Source: Planctomycetota bacterium
Lineage (GTDB): Bacteria > Planctomycetota > J058 > JAJDCP01
Direction: 5' to 3'
NCBI GenBank assembly: GCA_029260765.1
Contig: JAJDCP010000011.1
Location: 124,001-188,000 of the forward strand
DNA length: 64,000 bases
How positions within the stretch are numbered: position 1 is the stretch's first letter; each line of letters begins with the position of its first letter. The notes beneath the pieces were generated by a model. The model searched no databases, was not told the DNA's origin, and worked only from the letters and a program-made list of their open reading frames with translations. The position numbers and the translations under genes are program-made. Below are positions 44,557 to 52,739 of the stretch, piece by piece.

Positions 44557-44712
44557 ACTGACCTCAGCATGAGTCTTGTCCCTTTTGTAGGGGAGGGGTT
44601 CACCCCCTCCCGCAAGCGAAGCGTCCGAGTCGGCGAGAGCGAAGCGTCCGAGTCCTCGAGGTGTAAACCCCGCCCCTACGGGATGATGTCCTGGACTTAT
44701 GCTGAGGTCAGT
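44557..44712. mobile_element. inverted-repeat element with internal GTAGGGG palindrome
   Basis: The 156-bp segment begins ACTGACCTCAGCATGAGTC and ends with its near-perfect complement (one mismatch over 19 bases). It holds an inner 93-bp inverted repeat (44587-44679; GTAGGGGAGGGGTTCACC to GTAAACCCCGCCCCTAC) like that at 43383-43441, and a 16-bp direct repeat GCGAAGCGTCCGAGTC twice in the centre. The outer ends differ from the other elements. It is non-coding. Confidence 0.6.
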
Positions 44713-44790
44713 CATCCACGCAAAGACTGGCGTCGGATGGCCCTCCTTTTTGTAGTTCTTGCGAAAAAAAAGCAGCTTTCCCTTGGAGGT

Positions 44791-44823
44791 GGTTAACCCT
44801 GTGGTTAATATTCCCATTAACCA
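44791..44823 (+). promoter_or_regulatory. palindromic sites upstream of the BsuPI-domain gene
   Basis: An 8-bp palindrome GGTTAACC (44791-44798) is followed by TGGTTAAT-6 bp-ATTAACCA (44802-44823), a perfect inverted repeat in an AT-rich patch. The repeated GGTTAA half-sites suggest an operator or a dimer-binding site about 30 bp before the gene start. No regulator is identified. Confidence 0.5.
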
Positions 44824-44853
44824 ATCGGTCAAATTCACTGCCAGGAGACACCC

Positions 44854-45900
44854 ATGCCACGCACTCTCGCTTTGCTTGCCATCTGTGCCAGCTTCGGCTT
44901 CGCCATCGACAGCGCCGACCTCAACCCGATGCAGCTCGGCGACACCCGCACTTTTGACGTCCAATCACCCTCGGGTATCCGCCCGCTGATCGTGATGGAA
45001 GTGACGCAGATGTTCGGCAACTGGGCTCAAGTCAGCAACCACCCGCTCACCAACGGCAGCGGCTGGTTCCGCAACGCGAACCGCGACGAGATCGTGCAGT
45101 GGGTCGGCGGCCACCGCGAGACCATTATCGAGACCGATGCCGGACTCAACCACGGCTGGTCCTTTGCCTCGACCAACCAGTGCCACACCACCAACTGGGC
45201 ACAGCTGGTCGACGAGAACCTGACCCTGACGACCGCGGCGGGCACGTTCAGCAACTGCCGCGTCTACAACATCACGGGCAACTGCCGTGGCGCCGGTGTC
45301 ACCCAGATGATCATGGCCCCGGGTGTCGGGCTGGTCGGTTGGGATGAGTACAGCTTGCTCGGCCCGATCGAGTTCCGCCTCAAAGAAGCCACCATCGGTG
45401 GGGTGCAGTATCCGGTCCCCTTCCAGAGCCTGGCCTTCGCAGCGGTCACCGACAAGCGGGTCTACACTCAGGGGGGCGGAGCGCCTGGTAGCACGCCGAC
45501 CACGGCCACGATCTCGGTCCAGGCCGAGCTGCGCAACCAGACCTCGCAAGACTTCCAGTTCTGGCAGAGCGGCAAAGAGTTCGATGTCACCCTGACCGAA
45601 GCCGGCAGCACCGTCCCGGTCACGACCTGGAGCCTCGGCAAGTTCTTCCACAAAGCACTGATCCAGAAGACCCTGGCCGCGGGTGACACGATGACCTGGC
45701 AGGTCAGCCTGCCCGCCGCCAATGACGCCGGCCAGCGCTTGAACGGCGAGTACATCCTGCGCTTCTGGCTGATCGGCCAGGGCGTCAACGGCTATGCCGC
45801 CGAGCTGCCGATCAAGATTCTGTTCGCACCGACGCCGGTCCCGACGCCCGTGCCCCTGGCACCCGCCGTCGCTACCCCGTCGCTGATCGGCAATCCCTGA
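44854..45900 (+). CDS. secreted protein with BsuPI-like domain
   Basis: The 348-residue protein has a signal peptide (MPRTLALLAICASFGFAI). Residues about 20-205 form a beta-rich domain with the pattern LGDTRTFDVQSPSG, LTTAAGTFSNCRVYNITGNC, APGVGLVGWDEYS, which resembles exported proteins with an LTTPAGTFxxC motif. Residues 220-325 match the BsuPI intracellular-proteinase-inhibitor fold (ISVQAELRNQTSQDFQFW, GKEFDVTLTEAGSTVPVTTWS, TLAAGDTMTWQVSLP, GEYILRFWL). The C-terminus is Pro/Val-rich. ATG 44854 has AGGAGA upstream. It is transcribed alone, behind a palindromic site and before a strong terminator. Confidence 0.8.
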   Translation: MPRTLALLAICASFGFAIDSADLNPMQLGDTRTFDVQSPSGIRPLIVMEVTQMFGNWAQVSNHPLTNGSGWFRNANRDEIVQWVGGHRETIIETDAGLNHGWSFASTNQCHTTNWAQLVDENLTLTTAAGTFSNCRVYNITGNCRGAGVTQMIMAPGVGLVGWDEYSLLGPIEFRLKEATIGGVQYPVPFQSLAFAAVTDKRVYTQGGGAPGSTPTTATISVQAELRNQTSQDFQFWQSGKEFDVTLTEAGSTVPVTTWSLGKFFHKALIQKTLAAGDTMTWQVSLPAANDAGQRLNGEYILRFWLIGQGVNGYAAELPIKILFAPTPVPTPVPLAPAVATPSLIGNP

Positions 45901-45929
45901 TAGGACAGACACACTGAGGGGGGGCCCTC

Positions 45930-45963
45930 AAGGTCTCGGATCTTTCGATCCGGGGCCTTTTTT
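45930..45963 (+). terminator. rho-independent terminator
   Basis: AAGGTCTCGGATC pairs with GATCCGGGGCCTT (two G-T wobbles) around a TTTC loop and is followed by TTTT. A smaller hairpin, TGAGGG-CCCTCA, lies just upstream at about 45915-45930. Confidence 0.9.
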
Positions 45964-46141
45964 GCGTCGGGGTCCGCGTGGTCCCCTTGGCTGCGCCCTT
46001 GAAACTTCCATAGACCGCTTCCCAACAACCTGCGAGAATGCCCTGGCTGGTGGAGGGCGTTCCAACAGTGTGCCGCCCCTCACGTATGCAAGAGACACGG
46101 TAGCCGTCCCGGGGTCTACCGTCCTCCGACCAGGAAACTCG

Positions 46142-46957
46142 ATGAACCTCCCAGACGTGCTGGCCTTTGCCCGCGAGACGGCTCTGCAAGCCGGTGCCAT
46201 CCTGGCGGCCCGCTTCCGCACCGCGCTCGAGGTGCACACCAAGGGCGGCCGCTCCCGCGATCTGGTCACAGAGGCCGACGAGGCCTCCGAAGCCTGCATT
46301 CTCGAGGCGCTGCGCAGCCGGTTTCCCGAGCACGGCATCTTCGCCGAAGAATCTGGCAGCCACGCGGGAACCGCACCGGCCGTCTGGTACGTCGATCCTC
46401 TGGACGGCACGGTCAATTTCGCCCGCGGCCACCCCTTCTTCGCCGTCTCCCTGGGGATGGAGTTGGAGGGTGAGCTGGTGGTGGGCGTTGTCTATGCGCC
46501 CCTGCTCGACGAGTTGTACTCGGCCGCGCGCGGCTTGGGCGCCTGGCGCGAGCAGGCGGGCAGGAAACAGCGCCTGCAGGTCTCCGACCGCGAGACTCTG
46601 CTGCGCGCCATCGTTGCCAGCGGCTTCGCGTACCGCCGCAACGAGACGCGTCAGGACAACCGCGACAATGTCTACCGCCTGTTGACCCAGGTGGGCGGCT
46701 TCCGCCGCTGTGGCTCCGCGGCTCTCGACCTCGCCTATGTCGCCGCAGGCCACTTCGACGCCCACTTCGAGCTGTGGCTCAAGCCCTTCGACGTGGCCGC
46801 CGGCGCAGTCCTGGTGCGCGAGGCAGGGGGACAGGTCAGCGATTTCGCCGGAGACGGTTTTGATGTGCACGCAGGCAACGTGATCGCCAGCAATGGCCGC
46901 TTGCACGAAGCCCTACGGGCCCAGCTCGACCCCTTTCAAGCGGAGGACTTCTCTTGA
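46142..46957 (+). CDS. inositol monophosphatase family protein
   Basis: The 271-residue Mg-dependent phosphatase shows the family motifs: TKGGRSRDLVTEADEASE, the metal-binding FAEESGSH, VDPLDGTVNFARGHPFFAVSLG, and the C-terminal WLKPFDVAAGAVLVREAGGQVSDF. Members dephosphorylate inositol-1-phosphate, fructose-1,6-bisphosphate, PAP or histidinol phosphate; motif details do not decide. It is the first gene of the long plus-strand operon; the next gene (RND adaptor) begins within its last codon. AGGA precedes the ATG at 46142. Confidence 0.92.
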   Translation: MNLPDVLAFARETALQAGAILAARFRTALEVHTKGGRSRDLVTEADEASEACILEALRSRFPEHGIFAEESGSHAGTAPAVWYVDPLDGTVNFARGHPFFAVSLGMELEGELVVGVVYAPLLDELYSAARGLGAWREQAGRKQRLQVSDRETLLRAIVASGFAYRRNETRQDNRDNVYRLLTQVGGFRRCGSAALDLAYVAAGHFDAHFELWLKPFDVAAGAVLVREAGGQVSDFAGDGFDVHAGNVIASNGRLHEALRAQLDPFQAEDFS

Positions 46958-48093
46958 GCCGCCATGCCCGTCGGACCCTGTTCGCTGCGGGCCTGCTCGC
47001 TGTCTGCCTGCCGCTGACGGCCTGCCAGTTCAAGATGCCCCAAGCAGACGCGGCCGCCGAGAGTGACAGCTTGAGAGTGCCGCGGGCCCTGGTGCGCGTC
47101 GCCACGCCCGTGCGGGCACCGATCCAGAAGCGCGTGCGGGCGACGGGTAATCTCGAGCCGCGGGACTATGTCGACATCTTCCCGGAGTCGCTGGGAAAGG
47201 TCGCGCAGGTCCGCGTCGAGCTGCGCAGCCCTGTGCAGGCTGGTGACACCCTGGCGGTGCTCGAGAGCAATGAGCAGCGCCTGGCCACCCTGACCGCGAT
47301 CGAGAAGGTCAGGCGGCTCGAAGCCATCGAAGCCCGCCAGGAGGGACTGCTCGCCCGCGGAGGCCTCGGCATCGACGCCCTGGAAGAGACGCGCAACTCG
47401 CTGTCTCTGGCTCGCATCGAGGCCGAACGCTCGCAGCTTGCCTGGTCGAAGACGACGCTGATCAGCCCGATCTCGGGCGTGGTGACCTTCGAGGACATCC
47501 GCGCCGGAGAGGTGCTGAGCCAACGAAGGATCTTCAAGATCGAAGACCTCTCTGAGCTGCTGGTCAAGCTGTATATTCCCGAGCGCGATCTCCCGAGCCT
47601 GCGTCTGGAGCAGCCGGTGGAGATTCTCCACTTCAGCCAGACCAACCCGTACGACGCCCGCGTCGATTTGATCGCGCCCACGCTCGATCCGGACAGCGGC
47701 ACCGGCGAAGTGCACGTCGCCCTCGACGCGCCGGCAGAGCTGCGGGTCGGCTACTTCGTCAGCGCGGAGATCATCGTCGAAGACCGCACAGACGCGCTGC
47801 TGGTGCCGAAGAAGGCCGTGCTGCGCGAGCCGGGAGGCAACTTCCTGGTGCTGGCTTTGCCCGAAGCCCCGGCTCCGACTGACTCCCTCGCTATGGCCCC
47901 GGGCAACGAACCCGAACGTTTCGCTCGAGCCCTGCGGGTCGAGGTCGAGCTGGGGCTCGAAGACGCGCAGCGGGCCGAGATCCTCGGCCTGATCGGCAAG
48001 CTGCCTGAGGGCCTCGGGCTCGAGGATGTGCAGGTCGTGGTCGAAGGCCAGTACGGCCTGCTCGACGACACCGCCCTCAAGCTGGTGGACTGA
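46954..48093 (+). CDS. RND efflux periplasmic adaptor lipoprotein (HlyD/MFP family)
   Basis: The 379-residue protein has a lipobox LPLTAC (C24), so it is anchored in the inner membrane and bridges the pump to an outer-membrane channel. The layout is a lipoyl half (GNLEPRDYVDIFPESLGKVAQVRVELRSPVQAGDTLAVLES), a short coiled coil (about 105-150), the second lipoyl half (TTLISPISGVVTFEDIRAGEVLSQRRIFKIEDLS), a beta-barrel and a membrane-proximal domain. The hairpin is short. The TTG start overlaps the upstream stop and has GGAGGA seven bases before. The stop shares a base with the next pump start (TGATG). No outer-membrane channel is in the window. Confidence 0.9.
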   Translation: MSRHARRTLFAAGLLAVCLPLTACQFKMPQADAAAESDSLRVPRALVRVATPVRAPIQKRVRATGNLEPRDYVDIFPESLGKVAQVRVELRSPVQAGDTLAVLESNEQRLATLTAIEKVRRLEAIEARQEGLLARGGLGIDALEETRNSLSLARIEAERSQLAWSKTTLISPISGVVTFEDIRAGEVLSQRRIFKIEDLSELLVKLYIPERDLPSLRLEQPVEILHFSQTNPYDARVDLIAPTLDPDSGTGEVHVALDAPAELRVGYFVSAEIIVEDRTDALLVPKKAVLREPGGNFLVLALPEAPAPTDSLAMAPGNEPERFARALRVEVELGLEDAQRAEILGLIGKLPEGLGLEDVQVVVEGQYGLLDDTALKLVD

Positions 48094-51000
48094 TGGCCGA
48101 AGCCTCCCATAGCTGGTTCGCGCTGCCGGTCCGGCGGCCCGTAGGCGTGCTGATGGCGACGGCGGCCATCTTCGTCTTCGGGCTGGTCTCCTACACCAAG
48201 CTGCCCCTCAGCCTGATGCCCGACATCAGCTACCCGCGCTTGACCGTGCGTACCGAGATGGCCGGCGCCGCCCCCGAAGAGATCGAGACGCTGGTCACTG
48301 AGCCCCTCGAAGAGGCGCTGGAGGTCGCCACCCAACTGGTATCGATCCGAAGCGTCTCGCGTCCCGAGCTGTCAGAGATCGTGCTCGAGTTCTCCTGGGG
48401 CACCGACATGAGCCGGCTCTCGCTGGAGGTCCGCGAGAAACTCGACCAGGTCAATCTGCCCGATGAGGCCGAACGGCCCGCCATTCTGCGCTATGACCCC
48501 AGCCTCGATCCGATCATCGAGGTGGCCTTGTACGGAGCGGGCGAAGAGGCCCTGTTCCGCTGCGCCAAAGAAGAGGTCAAACGTCGGCTTGAGGTTCTCG
48601 AAGGCGTGGCCGCGGTCAAGATCCGCGGCGGCCGCGAAGAACAGGTATTGGTGCGGGTCGACCAGGAAACGCTGACCCGGCTGCGCATCGATGTCGCCAC
48701 CATCAACCGGCGCCTGCGTGAAGAGAATATCAACCTGGCCGGCGGCAGCCTGCGCGAGGGAGAGACGCTCTACCTTATCCGCACAGTCAACGAGTTCCGC
48801 TCGCTCGACGACATCAGCCGCCTGATTCTGGCCAACGGCGCCAACAACGAACCGATCCTGCTCGAAGACGTCGCCCACGTCTCCAAGGCCTCGAAAGACG
48901 CCGAGGTGATCGCCCGCGTAGACAACAAACCCGCTGTGATCCTGGAAGTCTACAAAGAGGGTGCTTCCAACCTGGTTGAGGTCGCAGCCCGCGTCAAGAA
49001 GCTGCTCTTCGGTCCTCCACCTCCCAGCGAGCTGGAGAAGAGACTGCGGGCGATGTCCGGGCCTCCCTCAGACGGGGGCGCGCGCAGCAAACCCGCGCTG
49101 GCTGACAACCTGCCCGGGGGCATCGGCGCGCGCGTGGTCTCGGACCAGTCGACTTTCATCGAAGCCGCGCTGGCCGAGGTGCGGAATGCCGCGCTGCTCG
49201 GCGGCCTGGGCGCGGCGCTGGTGATCTTCTTGTTCCTGCGCAAGGTGTTCCGCACGCTGGTGGTCGCGGTCTCGATCCCCGTCTCTGTCGTGGTCGCCTT
49301 CGCATTCCTGAAGATGGGCGAGGTCAGCCTCAACCTGATGAGCCTCGGCGGGCTGGCGCTCGGCATCGGCATGCTGGTCGACAACGCCATCGTGGTGCTC
49401 GAGAGCATCTCGCTGCGCAAAGAGTCTGGCCAATCTGGGCAAGAAGCGGCCATCGAGGGCGCCCGCGAGGTGGGCCCCGCCGTGCTGGCTTCCACGCTGA
49501 CCACCATCTGCGTGTTCTTCCCGATCGTATTTGTCGACGGACTCGCGGGCCGGCTGTTCCGCGACCAGGCGCTGACTGTGGTGTTCTCGCTGCTCGCCTC
49601 CCTGGGGGTGTCACTGACGCTGATTCCAGCCTTGGCCGGAAGACGCGAGCGCGCGGCGGGCCAACCACGAGTGCGCCGCATGCTGGGGCTGCTGACCCGC
49701 CGGCCCGACCTGCCGGAGGCGCGCTTTCTGGCCAGCCTGGGCGGCCGACTCTGGGCAGTTCTTGGCGCCCCTTTCGCCGTCGTGCTGCTCGTGCTGCGTC
49801 TGGCGCTGGTGCTGGTAGCCCGTCTGCTGACGGCGCTGGCGTTGCTGGTGTTGATCCTGGTGTGGCTGCTCACACGCCCACCGATCTATCTCTTGCGCGT
49901 TGTGAGCTGGCTCCCCCTGCGGATCTTCACGGTCTGCTTCGGCCTGCTGGAGACGTCCTATCCGTACGCCATCCGCAGTGCGATCAGACTGCGTTGGCCC
50001 GTGGTGCTGCTCGGCGTCGCACTGTTCGCCTTCGCCTGGCAAGAGGGGACCACGCTGGGCCGCGAGTTGCTGCCTCGGGTTGAGCGCGGCGAGTTCCGCG
50101 TCCAGGTGACCATGCCCAGCGGTACACCGCTCGAGCAGACCCACCAACGGGTCTTGGAGGTAGAGCGCATCCTGCGCGAAGAGGGCGGCCAGGCCGTCGC
50201 CACCCTCGCTTCGCTGACAGGCGCCGAGGACGACCGCACGACCGAGGGAGATCAGGGGCCGCATACCGGGGTAGTGAGCTGTGTCTTGACCCCCGGCGGA
50301 GACCTGGCCTCGCGCGAAAGGGCGCTGCTGGCCCGGGCTCGGCCGCGCTTCGACGCACTGCTCGAGACCGACACGCGCATCGTCTACCCCAGCCTGTTCA
50401 ACCTGCGCGCGCCTTTGGAGGTGCGGGTCTTCGGGCGTGATCTCGCCAGCATGGCAGACGCCGTGCACACCGTCGAGGAGGCGATGCGCAGTGTGCCCGG
50501 CCTGGCAGACCTCGAGTCCACACTCAGTCCCGGCAACCCCGAGATCCAGATCATCTGGGACCAGGGCAAGCTCGGGCGGCTGGGTCTCGATCCCGAGCAA
50601 GCCTCGAATGTCGTGCGCGAGAAGATCCGGGGCGAGATTCCCACCCGCTTCCGCGACCCCTCCGGCGAGAAGATCGACATCCTCGTGCGGCTCGACCAAC
50701 GCACACGCCAGACTCTCGAAGACCTGGAAAACCTGATCCTGACTCCTCCGGGCCGCAAGCCGATCCCGCTCAAAGAAGTCGCCCGGGTCGTGCCGGGCAC
50801 GGGGCCCGGTGAGATCCACCATGTCGACCGCCAGCGCTGCTCCCTGCTGTGGGCGAATGTCACGCGGGGCGACTTGAGCGCGAACCTCGGGCGCCTCGAA
50901 GGCTCGCTCGAGAACCTGCTGCTTCCCCGCGGCTTCCATGTGACGACCGCCGGCCAGGGGCGCGACATGGAGCGCTCCCTCGACAGCCTGACGCAGGCGC

Positions 51001-51524
51001 TGCTGTTGGCGATCTTCCTGGTCTACGTGGTGATGGCCGCCCTGTTCGAATCACTGCTCTCGCCGCTGTTGATCCTGTTGTCGATTCCCTTCGCTCTGGT
51101 GGGAACCGTGCTGGCCCTGAAGTGGCTGGCCCTGCCCATCTCGGTGGTGGTCGGCATCGGCGTCGTGGTGCTGGCCGGCATCGTCGTCAACAACTCCATC
51201 GTGCTGGTAGACTGTGCACAGCGTTGCAGCGCTGATGGCATGGAGCCGCGCGAAGCGATTGTCGAAGCGGGGCGCCGCCGCCTGCGGCCGATCTTGATGA
51301 CCACGCTGACCACCTTGATCGGCCTGCTGCCGATGGCGCTGGGAACAGGGGAAGGCGCCGAAATCCGCGTGCCCCTGGCCGTGACCGTGATGGGAGGGTT
51401 GATCAGCTCGACCTTCTTGATGCTGTTTTTCATCCCCTCTTTGCTGGCGATCTTTGCGCGTTTCATGCCGCGGCCGGACACCGCCGACGAAGACGAAGTC
51501 CCTGCGACGGAGGCAGCACCATGA
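48093..51524 (+). CDS. RND-family transporter (AcrB/MexF-like) with enlarged membrane segment
   Basis: The 1143-residue proton-driven export pump has the two-fold RND layout. N-terminal RRPVGVLMATAAIFVFG, porter domains, TM2-4 (LGALLVIFLFLRKVFRTLVVAVSIPVSVVV; LALGIGMLVDNAIVVLESI), and the C-terminal half with LLAIFLVYVVMAALFESLLSPL and GIGVVVLAGIVVNNSIVLVD are clear. The TM4 proton-relay pair is D-N instead of D-D, as in many uncharacterised RND proteins. After TM6 there is an unusual hydrophobic stretch (about residues 545-625: AVLGAPFAVVLLVLRLALVL, LLTALALLVLILVWLL) that could add two or three helices. It sits between the adaptor and the TPR-metalloprotease, both with overlapping starts. 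Confidence 0.9.
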   Translation: MAEASHSWFALPVRRPVGVLMATAAIFVFGLVSYTKLPLSLMPDISYPRLTVRTEMAGAAPEEIETLVTEPLEEALEVATQLVSIRSVSRPELSEIVLEFSWGTDMSRLSLEVREKLDQVNLPDEAERPAILRYDPSLDPIIEVALYGAGEEALFRCAKEEVKRRLEVLEGVAAVKIRGGREEQVLVRVDQETLTRLRIDVATINRRLREENINLAGGSLREGETLYLIRTVNEFRSLDDISRLILANGANNEPILLEDVAHVSKASKDAEVIARVDNKPAVILEVYKEGASNLVEVAARVKKLLFGPPPPSELEKRLRAMSGPPSDGGARSKPALADNLPGGIGARVVSDQSTFIEAALAEVRNAALLGGLGAALVIFLFLRKVFRTLVVAVSIPVSVVVAFAFLKMGEVSLNLMSLGGLALGIGMLVDNAIVVLESISLRKESGQSGQEAAIEGAREVGPAVLASTLTTICVFFPIVFVDGLAGRLFRDQALTVVFSLLASLGVSLTLIPALAGRRERAAGQPRVRRMLGLLTRRPDLPEARFLASLGGRLWAVLGAPFAVVLLVLRLALVLVARLLTALALLVLILVWLLTRPPIYLLRVVSWLPLRIFTVCFGLLETSYPYAIRSAIRLRWPVVLLGVALFAFAWQEGTTLGRELLPRVERGEFRVQVTMPSGTPLEQTHQRVLEVERILREEGGQAVATLASLTGAEDDRTTEGDQGPHTGVVSCVLTPGGDLASRERALLARARPRFDALLETDTRIVYPSLFNLRAPLEVRVFGRDLASMADAVHTVEEAMRSVPGLADLESTLSPGNPEIQIIWDQGKLGRLGLDPEQASNVVREKIRGEIPTRFRDPSGEKIDILVRLDQRTRQTLEDLENLILTPPGRKPIPLKEVARVVPGTGPGEIHHVDRQRCSLLWANVTRGDLSANLGRLEGSLENLLLPRGFHVTTAGQGRDMERSLDSLTQALLLAIFLVYVVMAALFESLLSPLLILLSIPFALVGTVLALKWLALPISVVVGIGVVVLAGIVVNNSIVLVDCAQRCSADGMEPREAIVEAGRRRLRPILMTTLTTLIGLLPMALGTGEGAEIRVPLAVTVMGGLISSTFLMLFFIPSLLAIFARFMPRPDTADEDEVPATEAAP

Positions 51525-52726
51525 GAGGGCTCCTGCTCCTGAGCTGCCTGTCCGCTCTGGCTTGGGGACAGACCGCATCCGAGTGGGCCGCGCGTGGCCG
51601 CAGCGCCTATGAAGCCGAAGACTATGGCGAGGCTGTGTTCCTCTTTCGCAAAGCGCACAGACTCGCGCCCGACCACAAGCTGTTGCGGACCAACCTGGCC
51701 ACCAGCCTGTTGGCACTCGCCCGCCAACAACTCGACGCTTTCGACTTCCGCGCTGCCCGCTTGACGGCGCTGGAAGCCGTCGAAGTCGGGGGCGAGAATG
51801 CTCCGCTGCTGTACCTGCTGGCCCTGATCTCTGTCAAAGCCTCCGAAGACGAGCGCGCACGCCCTTGGCTGAACAAGCTGCTCGAGCTCGAGCCACTCCA
51901 TCTGCGCGGGCTCGAGCTGCTCGGCTACATCGAATACCGCGGCAACCGCACCGCGGCCGCCGTCGACGCATGGCGACGCATAGCAGAAGAGTCGCGCTCA
52001 GAGAAGCTGCTACGCCTGTTGCGGAAGGCCGAAAAGGACCTCGCCATCGAACAGGGCTTCCACGGCTGGGAGACCACGCATTTCAACATCCGCTCCGATG
52101 ATGCGGTCGCCGATCCGTTGCCCAAGCTGGTCGGCGACGCCCTCGAGGATGCGTACACCAGTGTCGGTTACCGGCTGGGAGTCTACCCTGAGCGGACCAT
52201 CTCGGTGCTGATCTACACGTCGGAGACTTTCGAAGAGCTGGCCAACGTCGACTGGGCACGCGGCATGTACGACGGCAAGATCCGGCTGGCTGTCGGAGGC
52301 CTCGACGAAGAGCAGCGCAACGACCTGGCGGCCTTGCTGCGCCACGAATATGCCCATGTGCTGATCCACGAGCTGAGCGCGCGGGTGCCAGCCTGGGTGC
52401 ACGAAGGCCTGGCGACCTGGCTGGACGGGAGCTCGGTGGTGGCCGCCCAGGAGCGGCTGCGGGCGGCTGGCGAGCTGCCTCGCCTGGCCGCTCTCGGCCG
52501 CAGCTTCACGAACATCAAGAGCGCCCGTCAGGCGCGCTTGGCCTACGACCTGAGCCTGTGCTTCGTCGAGCGGCTGTCCGACAGCTGGGGCGAGGTGCGG
52601 CTGGTCGACTGGTTGCGGGCCATGAACCAGGCGGACGACGCCGAGGCCGCGTTTGAAGAGATCTTCGCCACCAGCGTCGCTGACGAAGAGGGCAAGCTAC
52701 GCAAGGAACTGGGCAAAGAGCCCTGA
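51521..52726 (+). CDS. exported TPR-metalloprotease (peptidase MA-like) within the RND operon
   Basis: The 401-residue protein has a signal peptide (MRGLLLLSCLSALAWG). Residues 20-170 are TPR-like repeats (AARGRSAYEAEDYGEAVFLFRKAHRLAPDH). From about 175 there is an HExxH metalloprotease domain: ALLRHEYAHVLIHEL (H275, E276, H279) with the glutamate ligand E295 in WVHEGLATWLDG. The same WxHEGLA arrangement occurs in the exported protein at 1821-3047. The start overlaps the pump stop (ATGA), and the second pump starts 13 bp after its stop. It would be periplasmic; its substrate or part in transport is unknown. Confidence 0.85.
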   Translation: MRGLLLLSCLSALAWGQTASEWAARGRSAYEAEDYGEAVFLFRKAHRLAPDHKLLRTNLATSLLALARQQLDAFDFRAARLTALEAVEVGGENAPLLYLLALISVKASEDERARPWLNKLLELEPLHLRGLELLGYIEYRGNRTAAAVDAWRRIAEESRSEKLLRLLRKAEKDLAIEQGFHGWETTHFNIRSDDAVADPLPKLVGDALEDAYTSVGYRLGVYPERTISVLIYTSETFEELANVDWARGMYDGKIRLAVGGLDEEQRNDLAALLRHEYAHVLIHELSARVPAWVHEGLATWLDGSSVVAAQERLRAAGELPRLAALGRSFTNIKSARQARLAYDLSLCFVERLSDSWGEVRLVDWLRAMNQADDAEAAFEEIFATSVADEEGKLRKELGKEP

Positions 52727-52739
52727 GGGACATGAGCTG

